Source: Bacteroidota bacterium
Lineage (GTDB): Bacteria > Bacteroidota > Ignavibacteria > Kapaibacteriales > UBA2268
Length of the DNA stretch: 38,820 nt
Reading direction: 5' to 3'
Assembly (NCBI GenBank): GCA_021780815.1
Contig: JAJXYC010000006.1
Coordinates: forward strand, 1-38,820
Below are positions 9,291 through 17,877 of this stretch, one piece after another (the first letter of the stretch is position 1; every line of letters starts with the position of its first letter). The notes below the pieces were generated by a model that worked only from the letters and a program-made list of their open reading frames with translations, ran no database searches and was not told the origin of the DNA. The translations under genes and the position numbers were made by a program.

Positions 9291-10100
9291 TTGAAAAAAA
9301 CTTTTGAAAAATCACAATTTAGCCATAAGAAATTAAAAGTAAAGAAAATAGAAGAACCTGAACATAATACAGGTGCTGATAGATATTTAATAACTTATGC
9401 AGATTTAATCACTTTACTTTTAGGGTTATTTGTAATTTTATATGCTGTTTCGCAGGTAGATAAAACTAAATTTGCAATGCTTTCTGAGGCAATGGCTAAA
9501 TATTTTAATCCAACAACAGGAAAAATTATTGAAGGGGGTTCAGGTGAACTAAATTCAGGTAAAGCAGTTTTACCACAACCTGCTTTCCATAATAAAGAAA
9601 CATCTACAATCGAGCAAGTCTATAACCAAATTGAAAATAAATTAGACGAATATATTAATCAAGGAAAAATCTCAATTCTAAAAAATAATAACTCGGTAAC
9701 ATTAGTTTTGCCAGAAGTTTTATTTTTCCCTTCGGCAAAGTCTAATATTTTGCCGCAATCGTATCCTGTTTTAGATTCAATTGTTGCAATTTTAAAAGAT
9801 ATACCTTTTGATATTTCAGTAGATGGTCATACTGATGCAGTCCCAATTCAAAATAAGCAATACGAGTCAAATTGGCATCTTTCTGTTGACCGTGCATTGA
9901 ATGTCGGTTATTATATGATATTGAAAGGATTGCCCGAAAAGGATTTAAGTATTAGAGGTTATGGACCGGAAAGACCTATTGATGATAATTTTACTTTGGA
10001 AGGAAGGAAAAAAAATAGACGTGTTGAAATTACAATAAGCAAAATATCATCAAATACTGCTTCCAGCACGGATAATAAAAATGATTCAACTAAATTCTAA
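9291..10100 (+). CDS. motB: MotB-like flagellar stator / OmpA-family protein
   Basis: Inner-membrane protein of 269 residues with a MotB layout: a short cytoplasmic basic N-terminus, one transmembrane helix (~33-53, TYADLITLLLGLFVILYA), a linker, and a C-terminal OmpA-like peptidoglycan-binding domain (~140-255, including VDGHTDAVPIQN and later RRVEITI). Asp38 in TYADL occupies the place of the proton-carrying aspartate of MotB. In the family, MotB pairs with MotA to power flagellar rotation; no motA is present in this window. The start is TTG, chosen because no ATG precedes the helix. The gene lies 142 bases upstream of fliW-csrA, which strengthens a flagellar role. An alternative is a general OmpA/MotB-type envelope protein. 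Confidence 0.8.
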   Translation: MKKTFEKSQFSHKKLKVKKIEEPEHNTGADRYLITYADLITLLLGLFVILYAVSQVDKTKFAMLSEAMAKYFNPTTGKIIEGGSGELNSGKAVLPQPAFHNKETSTIEQVYNQIENKLDEYINQGKISILKNNNSVTLVLPEVLFFPSAKSNILPQSYPVLDSIVAILKDIPFDISVDGHTDAVPIQNKQYESNWHLSVDRALNVGYYMILKGLPEKDLSIRGYGPERPIDDNFTLEGRKKNRRVEITISKISSNTASSTDNKNDSTKF

Positions 10101-10208
10101 ACTTTTTTTAGATATTTACGATAATTAAATTTGGTAGTGCACAAAATGAATTTTTTTATAAAATAATTTCATTTATTAAAAATATAATTATTATTTTATA
10201 ATATTCGT

Positions 10209-10216
10209 TATATTTG
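10209..10216 (+). promoter_or_regulatory. Candidate -7 box of fliW-csrA
   Basis: TATATTTG fits TAnnTTTG and lies 26 bases before the fliW ATG in an otherwise featureless AT-rich spacer (10101-10242). No -33 TTG is obvious. The call rests on position and consensus only. Confidence 0.35.
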
Positions 10217-10242
10217 CAAAAATTAAAAAAGGAAATCTTTGA

Positions 10243-10671
10243 ATGGATTCACAGAAAGTTAAAATAATTTTGCAAACCAATCAATTCGGTGACCTTGAAG
10301 TTGAAGAAGATAGTATATACTTCTTTCCAAATGGTGTTCTCGGATTTGAAGATTACAAAAATTATGTATTAATTAGCGAGGAAAATACTGCCCCCTTTAA
10401 ATGGTTGATTTCAATTGATGAACCATCAATAGGCTTTCCTATATTAAGTCCATTCTATTTAGATTCTGAATACAATATTGGTAGAAACATTGATTTAGAT
10501 AATAACGTCTTATTTGTAATTATTACTTTGCAAGATGAAAATGGGAATATATCGGCTAACTTAAAAGCACCACTCATTTTTAATATAAAGCAAATGACGG
10601 GCGAACAATTAATTTTGCCGTTTGAAAAATATTTGACAAACTATATAATTACAAGAGAATCAAAGGAGTGA
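10243..10671 (+). CDS. fliW: Flagellar assembly factor FliW
   Basis: Cytoplasmic protein of 142 residues. In characterised bacteria FliW binds flagellin and also binds and inhibits the RNA-binding repressor CsrA, so that flagellin translation follows filament assembly. Family features are the opening beta-strand run ending in [18 protein letters not shown], then [18 protein letters not shown], and [20 protein letters not shown] near the end. The length is typical. The stop is two bases before the csrA start, the usual fliW-csrA arrangement in bacteria that use this switch. Together with the upstream motB-like gene it indicates a flagellated or ancestrally flagellated organism. Identification is secure. 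Confidence 0.95.
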   Translation: MDSQKVKIILQTNQFGDLEVEEDSIYFFPNGVLGFEDYKNYVLISEENTAPFKWLISIDEPSIGFPILSPFYLDSEYNIGRNIDLDNNVLFVIITLQDENGNISANLKAPLIFNIKQMTGEQLILPFEKYLTNYIITRESKE

Positions 10672-10673
10672 GT

Positions 10674-10937
10674 ATGCTTGTATTATCAAGGAAGATAGGT
10701 GAAGATGTAAAAATTGGCAATTCTGTAACAGTGACTGTTTTAAGCTATGACCGAGGGGTTGTACGATTAGGCATACAAGCTCCAAAAGAAGTTGCTGTGC
10801 ATAGAAAAGAAATTTATGATAAAATTGCTGAATTAAATAAAATTGCAGCCAAATCACAAATAACAAAATTAAAAGATGTTTTAAATGGCAATAATTTAAT
10901 CTTTAATGCTAACGAAGTTGGCTATCAAAAAAAATAA
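10674..10937 (+). CDS. csrA: Carbon storage regulator CsrA
   Basis: Homodimeric RNA-binding protein that represses or activates translation by binding GGA motifs in mRNA leaders; 87 residues, with a tail of about 25 residues beyond the ~60-residue core. The N-terminus [15 protein letters not shown] and the segment [19 protein letters not shown] hold the RNA-contacting positions, including the VHR-x-E stretch. I choose the ATG at 10674 over the GTG six bases earlier because MLVLSRK is the universal start and AAAGGAG (10662-10667) is better spaced for it. The fliW gene immediately upstream encodes its probable protein antagonist. Identification is secure. Confidence 0.96.
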   Translation: MLVLSRKIGEDVKIGNSVTVTVLSYDRGVVRLGIQAPKEVAVHRKEIYDKIAELNKIAAKSQITKLKDVLNGNNLIFNANEVGYQKK

Positions 10938-11012
10938 TGGCACAAAAATAATTATTAAATTCATATAAATAATAGTTAAAATAAAATATAAATTTCACAT
11001 TAAAATTTTTAT

Positions 11013-11020
11013 TAATTTTG
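11013..11020 (+). promoter_or_regulatory. Candidate -7 box of the receiver-protein gene
   Basis: TAATTTTG followed by TATTTA lies 32 bases before the ATG at 11052. The surrounding TTTTTATTAATTTTGTATTTA is identical over 21 bases to the sequence before tRNA-Leu (29748-29768), which makes it a better candidate than its consensus match alone would suggest. Confidence 0.45.
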
Positions 11021-11051
11021 TATTTATAAAAAATATAACAAGAAAAATACA

Positions 11052-11678
11052 ATGGCAGAATACAGTACCTTAATAATTGATGATGATATATGGATGCAAA
11101 GGATATTATCAAAATCTTTGCAAAGTTATGGTTTTAAGAAAACTTTCCTTGCAAGTAATGGATTTGAAGGTATTGCACTTGCCATTGAGAACTTACCGAA
11201 TTTAATTGTGCTTGACATTTTAATGCCAGATTTATCAGGGATACAAACTCTGAAAGTTTTAAAGACAATTAAAATTACAAGGCAAATTCCAATCTTGATG
11301 GTATCTGCTTTATCCGATGCCGAAAATCTTGGATTAGCAGTTCGTAGTGGGAGTGCTGGCTTTATTTCTAAACCTTTTACTCGGTCAACTATTTATGATA
11401 AATTAGTTGAAGTCTTTGGTAAGGAAAAATTATTGCAAATTGCTCGTGGTGATGACATTTTACTTTCTGTTGATAATTCAGAAAAATCAAATGAATTCGT
11501 ATTTTCTCCTAAAACACCTTGGAATAAAGAAGAAAAAGCGGAATCTGAACCAGTCGCAAAAAATGAACCTTCTATACCTTATGTAAGTCCAGGAGAAGTT
11601 TCAAAACGCTATCCAAGTGATGAAAAGCAAACTTTAGAATCTATTAAAAAAATGCTTTTGAAAACAAAAAAAGAGTAA
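11052..11678 (+). CDS. Single-domain response regulator with variable tail
   Basis: CheY-like receiver protein of 208 residues. The receiver domain spans about 5-125: acidic pocket D10-D12, phospho-acceptor Asp55 in LIVLDILMPD, the Ser/Thr position in MVSALSD, and Lys in SKPFTRS. No DNA-binding or enzymatic output domain follows. The last ~80 residues are Lys/Glu/Ser-rich and probably disordered. It would pass phosphate between two-component proteins or control a partner by contact. It has its own candidate promoter and lies between csrA and a K+ channel regulator, so the kinase partner is not given by context; the hybrid kinase at 20.6 kb is one possibility only. Confidence 0.88.
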   Translation: MAEYSTLIIDDDIWMQRILSKSLQSYGFKKTFLASNGFEGIALAIENLPNLIVLDILMPDLSGIQTLKVLKTIKITRQIPILMVSALSDAENLGLAVRSGSAGFISKPFTRSTIYDKLVEVFGKEKLLQIARGDDILLSVDNSEKSNEFVFSPKTPWNKEEKAESEPVAKNEPSIPYVSPGEVSKRYPSDEKQTLESIKKMLLKTKKE

Positions 11679-11751
11679 TTTCTTCCTATTCTATTTTTAT
11701 AATTTCTCTCCCTACTTTTACGGAAAAATTCATTAAGATAAAAAAAATTTA

Positions 11752-11759
11752 TAATTTTG
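11752..11759 (+). promoter_or_regulatory. Candidate -7 box of the ktrA-like gene
   Basis: TAATTTTG lies 42 bases before the ATG at 11801, again fitting TAnnTTTG. No -33 element is seen, and a chance match is possible in such AT-rich DNA. Confidence 0.3.
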
Positions 11760-11800
11760 AAGTTTACATTTTTATATTATATTGTAAGAATTAAATTATT

Positions 11801-12493
11801 ATGGTAACAAACAAATTTTGTGTAATTGGATTGGGTTATTTTGGTTCAAATTTAGCAATAAAATTAGCTGAATATGGTGCTGAAGTTCTGGCAATTGATA
11901 AAAATATGGAGAAAGTTGAAGAAATAGCAGATAAAGTAACTATTGCAGTCCAATTAGATGCTACGGATAAAAATGCTTTAAAATCACAAGATTTATCTGA
12001 TTTTGATGCTGTAATTGTAGCAATTGGAGAAGGTTTTGAAAGTTCTATTACCACAACTGCCATCTTACAAGAAATTGGTGTTAAAGTTATATACAATAGA
12101 ATTATTTCTCCTTTACATCAAAGATTATTGTCTTTGATGGGTATCCACAACTTGCTCGTACCAGAAGCTGAGGCTGCTGAACATTTAGCTAAACAATTGC
12201 TAAATCCAGACTTAATTGATACTTTCCCAATTAGTAATAATTTCTCAATTTATGTTGTTTACGTCCCTAAAAAATACATCAATGTTTCTGTGATTGACTC
12301 TAAAATCAGACAGAATTACAACTTAAATTTAGTTACTGTAAAAAAAACAACAAATAGCCCAAACCAAACTAAAAAAGAAATATTTGGAGCAGAAACAATC
12401 GGAGTTCCAATTCCTACATATATTTTCAAAGAAAATGATGTATTAGTCCTGTTCGGTTCTGAAAATGATTTTTTACGTTTTATGAAAGAATAA
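11801..12493 (+). CDS. ktrA: KtrA/TrkA-like potassium uptake regulator
   Basis: Cytoplasmic gating-ring protein of 230 residues that in this family binds ATP/ADP or NAD(H) and opens a membrane K+ channel subunit (KtrB/TrkH). The N-terminal RCK domain is a Rossmann fold: CVIGLGYFGSNLA (7-19) is the GxGxxG nucleotide loop and LAIDKN ends with the acidic residue of strand 2. The RCK-C part follows from about residue 140. No ktrB or trkH lies next to it, so its partner is elsewhere. A PD40 protein gene starts 11 bases downstream. KtrA rather than full TrkA is favoured because only one RCK_N/RCK_C pair is present. Confidence 0.88.
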   Translation: MVTNKFCVIGLGYFGSNLAIKLAEYGAEVLAIDKNMEKVEEIADKVTIAVQLDATDKNALKSQDLSDFDAVIVAIGEGFESSITTTAILQEIGVKVIYNRIISPLHQRLLSLMGIHNLLVPEAEAAEHLAKQLLNPDLIDTFPISNNFSIYVVYVPKKYINVSVIDSKIRQNYNLNLVTVKKTTNSPNQTKKEIFGAETIGVPIPTYIFKENDVLVLFGSENDFLRFMKE

Positions 12494-12504
12494 AATATGT
12501 TTTA

Positions 12505-14127
12505 ATGACAAGATACATTTTTTATATTGCAACAATTTTATTGCTTTGGTTACAAATATCTGAAACTAAAGCCCAGATTGCTTTTCTTCAATGGTCTCAA
12601 CCAAAAAATATTGATGAGTTAAATTCAAAGGCTGATGATTTTGCTCCTGCTTGGAATAAATACAGTCAAGAATTATTTTTTAACTCTTTACGGAAAGGTA
12701 ATTCATTATTCTATAAAGCAAAACTGAACAAAGATTATTCTTTTACTCAGCCCATTCTTTTAACTGATGGCATTAATAAAACTGATAAAAATCAAAGTTA
12801 TATAACATTTGCCAATAACGAACTGGCTTATTTTGTTTCTTCAAGAACAGCAGAAAGAGGCAGTGTTTTTAATATATTTTCCAGTCATTTTAATAAGAAC
12901 AATTGGAATAAAGGAGAAATAGTAAAATCTTTACAATCAGATAATTTCTGCTTTCAGCCGACAATAGCACCAAATGGTAATTTTATGATTTTTTCTTTTG
13001 CTACTCATGATAATCCTGATGATGCTGATTTGTGGTTAGCGTTACGTGATAACAAAAATGAATGGGGAAATTTAATTAAATTAGATGAATTAAATTCAAA
13101 TGGTGCAGAAATAACTCCATTTTTAGCATCTGATGATACTTTATATTTTTCTTCTAATGGATTTAATGGGAAAGGGGGATTTGATATATATTTATCTGTT
13201 AATATTGATGGTGTATGGCAAAAACCACGTCCTGTAACAGAATTAAATACTGAATTTGATGAATCTGATTTTACTTTGATTGATGCTCATACAGCAATTT
13301 TCTCATCTAATCGTCCAAATGGGAAAGGTGGTTTGGATTTATGGCTAACTCATCTGGAAGCTCCTACATATACAAATTTTCCAACTTCTATTAATTTATC
13401 TTCACTTGTTACTGATATAAATTTAATTAGTTCCCGCAATTTTATTTATTTTACTAATTATGATGATTATTTTAAGACATTACCAAATATTGAATTGGCA
13501 GACAATTTAAGCAAAATTTATACTGATTCTATTTTTATTCAACCACAAATACTTGAAATACATCTAAATATTAATGATATGTCGGAGAGCGATTCTTTAA
13601 ATTTATCTTTGCAAATCAATAATCAATCTTATAAAATTGAGCAATGCACAGTTTTAAATTATCCGAAGATAATTAATATTGATTTAAATAAATATATACA
13701 AACTAATAATTTACCTGACTCAATAGTTTTTTCTGCCGAAATAGTTGATAAACCGTCTATTCCGAAAAAACAAATTGATTTTAATGTTTTTAAATCACAA
13801 AAAGAAAAATTAGAAGAAGTTAAAATCAACAATGTTAATTACAATATCTATTTATTGCCTTTGCCAAAAGAAATCAGTGAAGAAAGTTTAGACAAGAACT
13901 TGAAAAATTTAGAAATAATTAAAAAGCAAATCACAATAAAGAAAAAAGTAATTATAGAATCTTCCCACACTTTCAGTTTAAGCGAAAATCAAACTATACG
14001 AAATTGGTTTGAAAAGAAAATGTCTGAGATTAAAGATTTAGATTTTCAAAAAAATATTTTCCCTAAATTAAATAAGTATTTACAAAATAAAGAGTTTAAT
14101 TATCTTTTAATTTTTATACAAAATTGA
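12505..14127 (+). CDS. Exported PD40 beta-propeller protein
   Basis: Predicted periplasmic or outer-membrane-associated protein of 540 residues with a signal peptide (hydrophobic residues ~4-20, likely cleavage after TKAQ). Residues about 40-290 hold TolB/PD40-type repeats: ADDFAPAWNKYSQELFFNS, GAEITPFLASDDTLYFSSNG and AIFSSNRPNGKGGLDLWLT follow the usual 'all-beta then (S)SNRxGGxDIW' pattern. Such domains often precede OmpA-like domains in Bacteroidota. Here the remaining ~250 residues do not read as a recognisable OmpA domain, although the final segment (IIESSHTFSLSENQTIRNWF, helical after it) may be a diverged counterpart. Its exact role is unknown; envelope structure or protein-protein contact is likely. 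It starts 11 bases after the KtrA-like gene. Confidence 0.75.
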   Translation: MTRYIFYIATILLLWLQISETKAQIAFLQWSQPKNIDELNSKADDFAPAWNKYSQELFFNSLRKGNSLFYKAKLNKDYSFTQPILLTDGINKTDKNQSYITFANNELAYFVSSRTAERGSVFNIFSSHFNKNNWNKGEIVKSLQSDNFCFQPTIAPNGNFMIFSFATHDNPDDADLWLALRDNKNEWGNLIKLDELNSNGAEITPFLASDDTLYFSSNGFNGKGGFDIYLSVNIDGVWQKPRPVTELNTEFDESDFTLIDAHTAIFSSNRPNGKGGLDLWLTHLEAPTYTNFPTSINLSSLVTDINLISSRNFIYFTNYDDYFKTLPNIELADNLSKIYTDSIFIQPQILEIHLNINDMSESDSLNLSLQINNQSYKIEQCTVLNYPKIINIDLNKYIQTNNLPDSIVFSAEIVDKPSIPKKQIDFNVFKSQKEKLEEVKINNVNYNIYLLPLPKEISEESLDKNLKNLEIIKKQITIKKKVIIESSHTFSLSENQTIRNWFEKKMSEIKDLDFQKNIFPKLNKYLQNKEFNYLLIFIQN

Positions 14128-14264
14128 AGTAATAAAAAAATATTAGAAACAAGATATTACATAAAAATTTAGTAAGAGCTTTAACAATTTAATATAAAAA
14201 AAACGATTGATTGAAATTTTTTTTGCAATTTTGCTTTTTATTTTTAATAAATAATAAAAAGAAA

Positions 14265-15482
14265 ATGAGTATAAGTTTAATTGCAAGAGAAATCAAAGAA
14301 TCAGCGACATTGTTGATTAATGAAAAAGCGGCAATACTTCGAGCTAAAGGTGAACCATTAATTCATCTTGGAGGAGGAGAACCTAAAAGTAAAGCTCCTA
14401 TTAGTGCAATTTTAGCCGCAAATGCAGTAATTAATTCTGGTGAAGTTCGGTATGCACCAGCAGATGGAATACCTGAATTAAAGCAAGCAATAATACGTTA
14501 CACCGAGGATTTTTACAAAATCAAAGTTGCTCCTGAAAATGTAATCGCATCAAGTGGAGCAAAGCAAGCTTTGATGGTTGCTTTAATGACAATTTTAAAC
14601 CCACAAGATGAAGTAATTTTTCCCGCACCATTTTGGGTGAGTTATTCGGAAATGATAAAAATGTGCGGAGCAGTTCCAGTACCTATTTTACCCGAAGATG
14701 GTACTTTCTATCCTCGTATTGAAGATATTGAACAATTTACAACATCTTACACAAAAGCAATTATTATTAATAGTCCCAATAATCCAACTGGTGCTGTGTA
14801 TTCACGTGAATTCATCCGTGATGTAGTTGAATTTGCTCAAAAGAGAGGCATCTATTTGATAATGGATGATATTTATCACAGATTAGTTTTTGATGGTGTT
14901 GAATGGGTCAATGTTTTTGATTATGCTCAAGAATTAAACGAGCATTCAAAAATCATTGTAATTAATGGTGTCTCCAAACAATACGCAATGACCGGTTTCA
15001 GAATTGGCTGGGCTATTGCAAGTAAAAAATTAATTGAAGTTATGCGTATTTTGCAGGGACATCAAACTTCTGGTCCATCAGTTGTTATGCAAAAAGCCGC
15101 TGTTGGTGCATTGAACGGGGTACAATCACAAGTTGAAGCATTAAGAGTAACTTTACAAAACAATCGTAATGTGATGATGGAAAGATTAGCAGCTTTCAAC
15201 GGTGTTCGTGCAAGTAAACCAAACGGTTCTTTCTATGTATTCGTAGATTTTAGCTATTACGAAAAAGATTCACGTAAACTTGCTAATTTTTTGCTGGATA
15301 AAGTTCGTGTTGCAACCGTTCCAGGAGTAGATTTTGGATTAGATGGATATTTAAGGCTTTCTACTTGTGGTTCAATCAAAGATATTACCGAAGGTATTGA
15401 AAGAATTAAATGGGCTTTGGATCCTGATTCCCCGAACGAACTTTATATTGGTTTACGTAAATTAGTGAGGGATTGGTTATGA
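14265..15482 (+). CDS. Class I aminotransferase, aspartate aminotransferase type
   Basis: PLP-dependent aminotransferase of 405 residues, subgroup Ib-like aspartate aminotransferase, interconverting aspartate and oxaloacetate with 2-oxoglutarate/glutamate. I start at the ATG at 14265; a TTG 54 bases upstream would add a low-complexity hydrophobic leader that makes no sense for this cytoplasmic family. Features are LGGGEPKSKAP near the start, YAPADGIPELKQAI, SSGAKQALMVAL (phosphate-binding), NSPNNPTGAVY, and the PLP lysine at about residue 238 in VSKQYAMTGFRIGW. The stop overlaps the pckA start (ATGA), so the aminotransferase, which makes oxaloacetate, is coupled to the enzyme that consumes it. 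Substrate preference among aspartate, prephenate and others cannot be settled from sequence alone. Confidence 0.9.
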   Translation: MSISLIAREIKESATLLINEKAAILRAKGEPLIHLGGGEPKSKAPISAILAANAVINSGEVRYAPADGIPELKQAIIRYTEDFYKIKVAPENVIASSGAKQALMVALMTILNPQDEVIFPAPFWVSYSEMIKMCGAVPVPILPEDGTFYPRIEDIEQFTTSYTKAIIINSPNNPTGAVYSREFIRDVVEFAQKRGIYLIMDDIYHRLVFDGVEWVNVFDYAQELNEHSKIIVINGVSKQYAMTGFRIGWAIASKKLIEVMRILQGHQTSGPSVVMQKAAVGALNGVQSQVEALRVTLQNNRNVMMERLAAFNGVRASKPNGSFYVFVDFSYYEKDSRKLANFLLDKVRVATVPGVDFGLDGYLRLSTCGSIKDITEGIERIKWALDPDSPNELYIGLRKLVRDWL

Positions 15483-17131
15483 AATATTTAGAATTTGATA
15501 CTCCAGCAAAAAAACATGCAGCAGAGTATAAAAGTGATTATGGTTTAATAAATCACGGATTTCGTAAACTTGACACTGTCTTCTGGAATTTGCCTACTGA
15601 GGCTTTATACGAAGAAGCAGTATTTCGTAATGAAGCACATATTGTTGACCAAGGAGCTTTGCACGTTCTAACAGGAAAATGGACAGCGAGAGCAGCTAAT
15701 GATAAATATATTGTCAAAGAACCAACTACGCAAGATAAAATTTGGTGGGGTGTATATAACCGACCAATGTCTCCTGATAAATTCGATGGATTGGTAGATA
15801 GATTATTAGCTTATTTGCAAGGCGAAGAACTTTTTGTGCAAGATTGTTATGTTGGTGCTGACACAAATTATAGGTTACCTATTCGTGTTATTACTGAATC
15901 TGCTTGGCAAAGTTATTTTGCTCGTAATATGTTTATTACCCCTAAATCAAAAGAAGAATACAAATACTTTATCCCTGAATTTACTTTAATTTCTGTGCCT
16001 TCCTTCAATGTAGACCCGAGAATAGATGGGACTTTGTCAGATACTGCAATTGTAATTAATTTTGCTCAGAAATTAGCAATTGTTGCTGGTTCACATTATG
16101 CGGGAGAAGTTAAAAAGACAATTTTCACATTAATGAATTACCTTATGCCACTTGAAAATGTTATGTCGATGCATTGCAGTGCTAATGTAGGAAAACAAAA
16201 TGATGTTGCTCTTTTCTTTGGATTAAGTGGAACTGGTAAAACAACGCTTTCGGCAGACCCTAATCGTAGATTGATTGGTGATGATGAACATGGGTGGAGT
16301 GATGATACCGTCTTTAATTTCGAAAATGGTTGTTATGCCAAAGTTATTAGACTTTCCGAAGAACATGAACCCGAGATATACAAAGCTGTACATAAATTCG
16401 GGACAATTTTGGAAAATGTTGTCATTGATTTACCTTCTCGCAAACTTGATTTAGATGATGAAATTATTACTGAAAATACCCGTGCTTCTTATCCTTTGAA
16501 TTTCATTGATAATGCTGTTCCCGAAATGATGGTAGAATCCCAACCAAACAACATTATATTTTTAACTTGCGATGCAACAGGTGTTATGCCACCAATTGCA
16601 AGATTAAACTTAAATCAAGCAATGTACCATTTTATCTCAGGGTATACAGCTAAAATTGCGGGAACTGAAATAGGATTAGGAATTGAACCGGAAATTACTT
16701 TTTCTGCTTGCTTTGGCGCTCCTTTTATGGTTCATCATCCTTTCTTTTATGCAAACTTATTAAAAGAAAAAATTCAACGAAATAATGTTAAAGTATGGTT
16801 GGTTAATACAGGCTGGGTCGGCGGTAAATTCGGCGTTGGAAAGCGTATTAGTATCCGACACACACGCAACTTATTGAATGCGGCTTTAGAAGGAAAACTC
16901 GATTCCGTTAATTATAGAAAAGATAAACTATTTGGCTTTGAAGTTCCTTTAACTTGTCCGGAAGTTCCTGAAGATGTTCTAGAACCATCAAATGCTTGGG
17001 GAAATAAAAAAGAATACTGGGAAAGATACGATTCACTCGCCGCCCGTTATATTGAAAACTTTAGAATGTTTACTGAAGGCATACCTAAAGAAGTTGTTGA
17101 TGCAGGTCCAAAAAGACTTTCGGAAATATAA
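15479..17131 (+). CDS. pckA: Phosphoenolpyruvate carboxykinase (ATP)
   Basis: Gluconeogenic enzyme that converts oxaloacetate and ATP to phosphoenolpyruvate, CO2 and ADP; 550 residues, normal length. Diagnostic segments are the P-loop GLSGTGKT (248-255) followed by TLSADPNRRLIGDDEHGWSD with the metal-binding aspartates, and HYAGEVKK upstream with the active-site lysine. Later stretches GWVGGKFGVGKRI and TRNLLNAAL fit the family. The start ATG at 15479 overlaps the aminotransferase stop; a TTG six bases upstream is less likely. The transcription unit closes with a hairpin and T-run at 17166-17195. The pairing implies conversion of aspartate to PEP, or the reverse direction for CO2 fixation, as inference from gene order. 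Confidence 0.97.
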   Translation: MKYLEFDTPAKKHAAEYKSDYGLINHGFRKLDTVFWNLPTEALYEEAVFRNEAHIVDQGALHVLTGKWTARAANDKYIVKEPTTQDKIWWGVYNRPMSPDKFDGLVDRLLAYLQGEELFVQDCYVGADTNYRLPIRVITESAWQSYFARNMFITPKSKEEYKYFIPEFTLISVPSFNVDPRIDGTLSDTAIVINFAQKLAIVAGSHYAGEVKKTIFTLMNYLMPLENVMSMHCSANVGKQNDVALFFGLSGTGKTTLSADPNRRLIGDDEHGWSDDTVFNFENGCYAKVIRLSEEHEPEIYKAVHKFGTILENVVIDLPSRKLDLDDEIITENTRASYPLNFIDNAVPEMMVESQPNNIIFLTCDATGVMPPIARLNLNQAMYHFISGYTAKIAGTEIGLGIEPEITFSACFGAPFMVHHPFFYANLLKEKIQRNNVKVWLVNTGWVGGKFGVGKRISIRHTRNLLNAALEGKLDSVNYRKDKLFGFEVPLTCPEVPEDVLEPSNAWGNKKEYWERYDSLAARYIENFRMFTEGIPKEVVDAGPKRLSEI

Positions 17132-17165
17132 AATAACTTCAATTCTTATCAAACAACAAATCTCA

Positions 17166-17195
17166 AAAAGGCTGTCCAAAAGATAGCCTTTTTTT
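17166..17195 (+). terminator. Rho-independent terminator after pckA
   Basis: AAGGCTGTC pairs with GATAGCCTT (9 bp including one G-U) around a CAAAA loop, followed by a run of T. It begins about 35 bases after the pckA stop. Confidence 0.85.
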
Positions 17196-17202
17196 ATTTC
17201 CC

Positions 17203-17258
17203 CTTTTTCCTTACATTTTATTTTAGATGTCCAATATTTCCAAAACGTCGGACACCTA
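17203..17258. repeat. Dispersed hairpin repeat, copy 1
   Basis: A T-rich lead (CTTACATTTTATTTTA) is followed by TGTCCaatatttccaaaacgtcGGACA, whose ends are inverted repeats. The same layout, about three-quarters identical by eye, occurs at 38738-38797. Two copies with conserved arms and a conserved T-rich lead suggest a small non-coding repeat family. Confidence 0.65.
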
Positions 17259-17259
17259 A

Positions 17260-17322
17260 ACAGGAATATATTTTGTAAAAATTGAAAATGAAAAACCAAT
17301 GAAATTGGTAAAGATGGAATAA
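17260..17322 (+). pseudogene. Orphan T9SS tail (gene remnant)
   Basis: Twenty codons ending in a stop encode TGIYFVKIENEKPMKLVKME, the last strand of a T9SS type A sorting domain, with no gene in front. The DNA is about 90 percent identical by eye to the 3' end of the intact T9SS gene (19039-19107), including the bases just after the stop (AAAGAAA). It is therefore a leftover of a duplicated gene whose body was lost, apparently at the repeat that directly abuts it (17203-17258). Confidence 0.8.
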
Positions 17323-17335
17323 AGAAAAAGGTAGT

Positions 17336-17407
17336 ACAGACGCCGTACTGATTTGGAAACACCCCTAACCCCTCTACAAGAGGGGAAAAAATGTGCGTCT
17401 CTGCTGT
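17336..17407. repeat. Small MITE-like inverted-repeat element
   Basis: A perfect 7-bp hairpin, CCCCTCT-ACA-AGAGGGG (17369-17385), is nested inside outer arms AGACGC (17338-17343) and GCGTCT (17395-17400). The inner motif 'acccctaacccctct...agagggg' resembles intergenic repeats seen in many genomes. With the preceding repeat and gene remnant it makes 17.2-17.4 kb a repeat-rich scar. The rest of the pckA-17581 interval (17408-17580) shows only AT-rich DNA. An antisense open frame across 17033-17431 merely reads through these repeats. Confidence 0.6.
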
Positions 17408-17580
17408 AAATTTCCATTCTTCTTTGCTCAAATCAAAATTTTTTTTTGCATTAAGTGTAATTTTTTATTTGTTGAGTTATCTTTGTTATTATAATGAAAA
17501 AAATCCAAAATATTTTGTTATTTAAAAAGAATTTGCTATACTGCACTAAGTTTTTTTGCAAACCTTTTTAAGGTGTTCAT

Positions 17581-17865
17581 ATGAAAGAATTTTTACAGAA
17601 AATTGCATATGAAGACAAAAAGGGCTTCAATACTAGAATACTGACAATAGTGTTAGGAATATATTTTATGGGAACTACACTATCATATTCACAAGATCAA
17701 GAATATGAACAAAATGTAAGTTTTGAAAAACATAGGGATAATCAATATCCGAAAGGAAATAATATTGTTCCTTTTACAGATTTGCATCTGAATAATGGTG
17801 TTTATTTTTTTACATTACAAATTGAAAGTCAAATATATTATTTAAAATTTTTAATAATACAATAA
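17581..17865 (+). pseudogene. Collapsed T9SS protein gene (signal plus tail only)
   Basis: Open frame of 94 codons. The N-terminal ~38 residues include a hydrophobic export segment (TRILTIVLGIYFMGTTLSYS). The last ~28 residues (DLHLNNGVYFFTLQIESQIY onward to KFLIIQ) match the closing strands of a T9SS type A sorting domain. The ~40 residues between are too few for any mature domain and for the first half of the sorting domain (no YPNP motif). The simplest reading is an internal in-frame deletion of a once larger secreted protein. It could still be expressed as a small exported protein. It lies 12 bases before the intact propeller-T9SS gene. Confidence 0.6.
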
Positions 17866-17877
17866 GGAATATTTAAG

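Noticed and set aside
14211-14264. Extended TTG start of the aminotransferase
   Set aside because: The added residues are a low-complexity hydrophobic leader not expected on a cytoplasmic enzyme; the ATG at 14265 matches the family start.
17033-17431. 132-residue minus-strand open frame
   Set aside because: It is antisense to the pckA end and runs through the terminator and two repeats, so it is a shadow.
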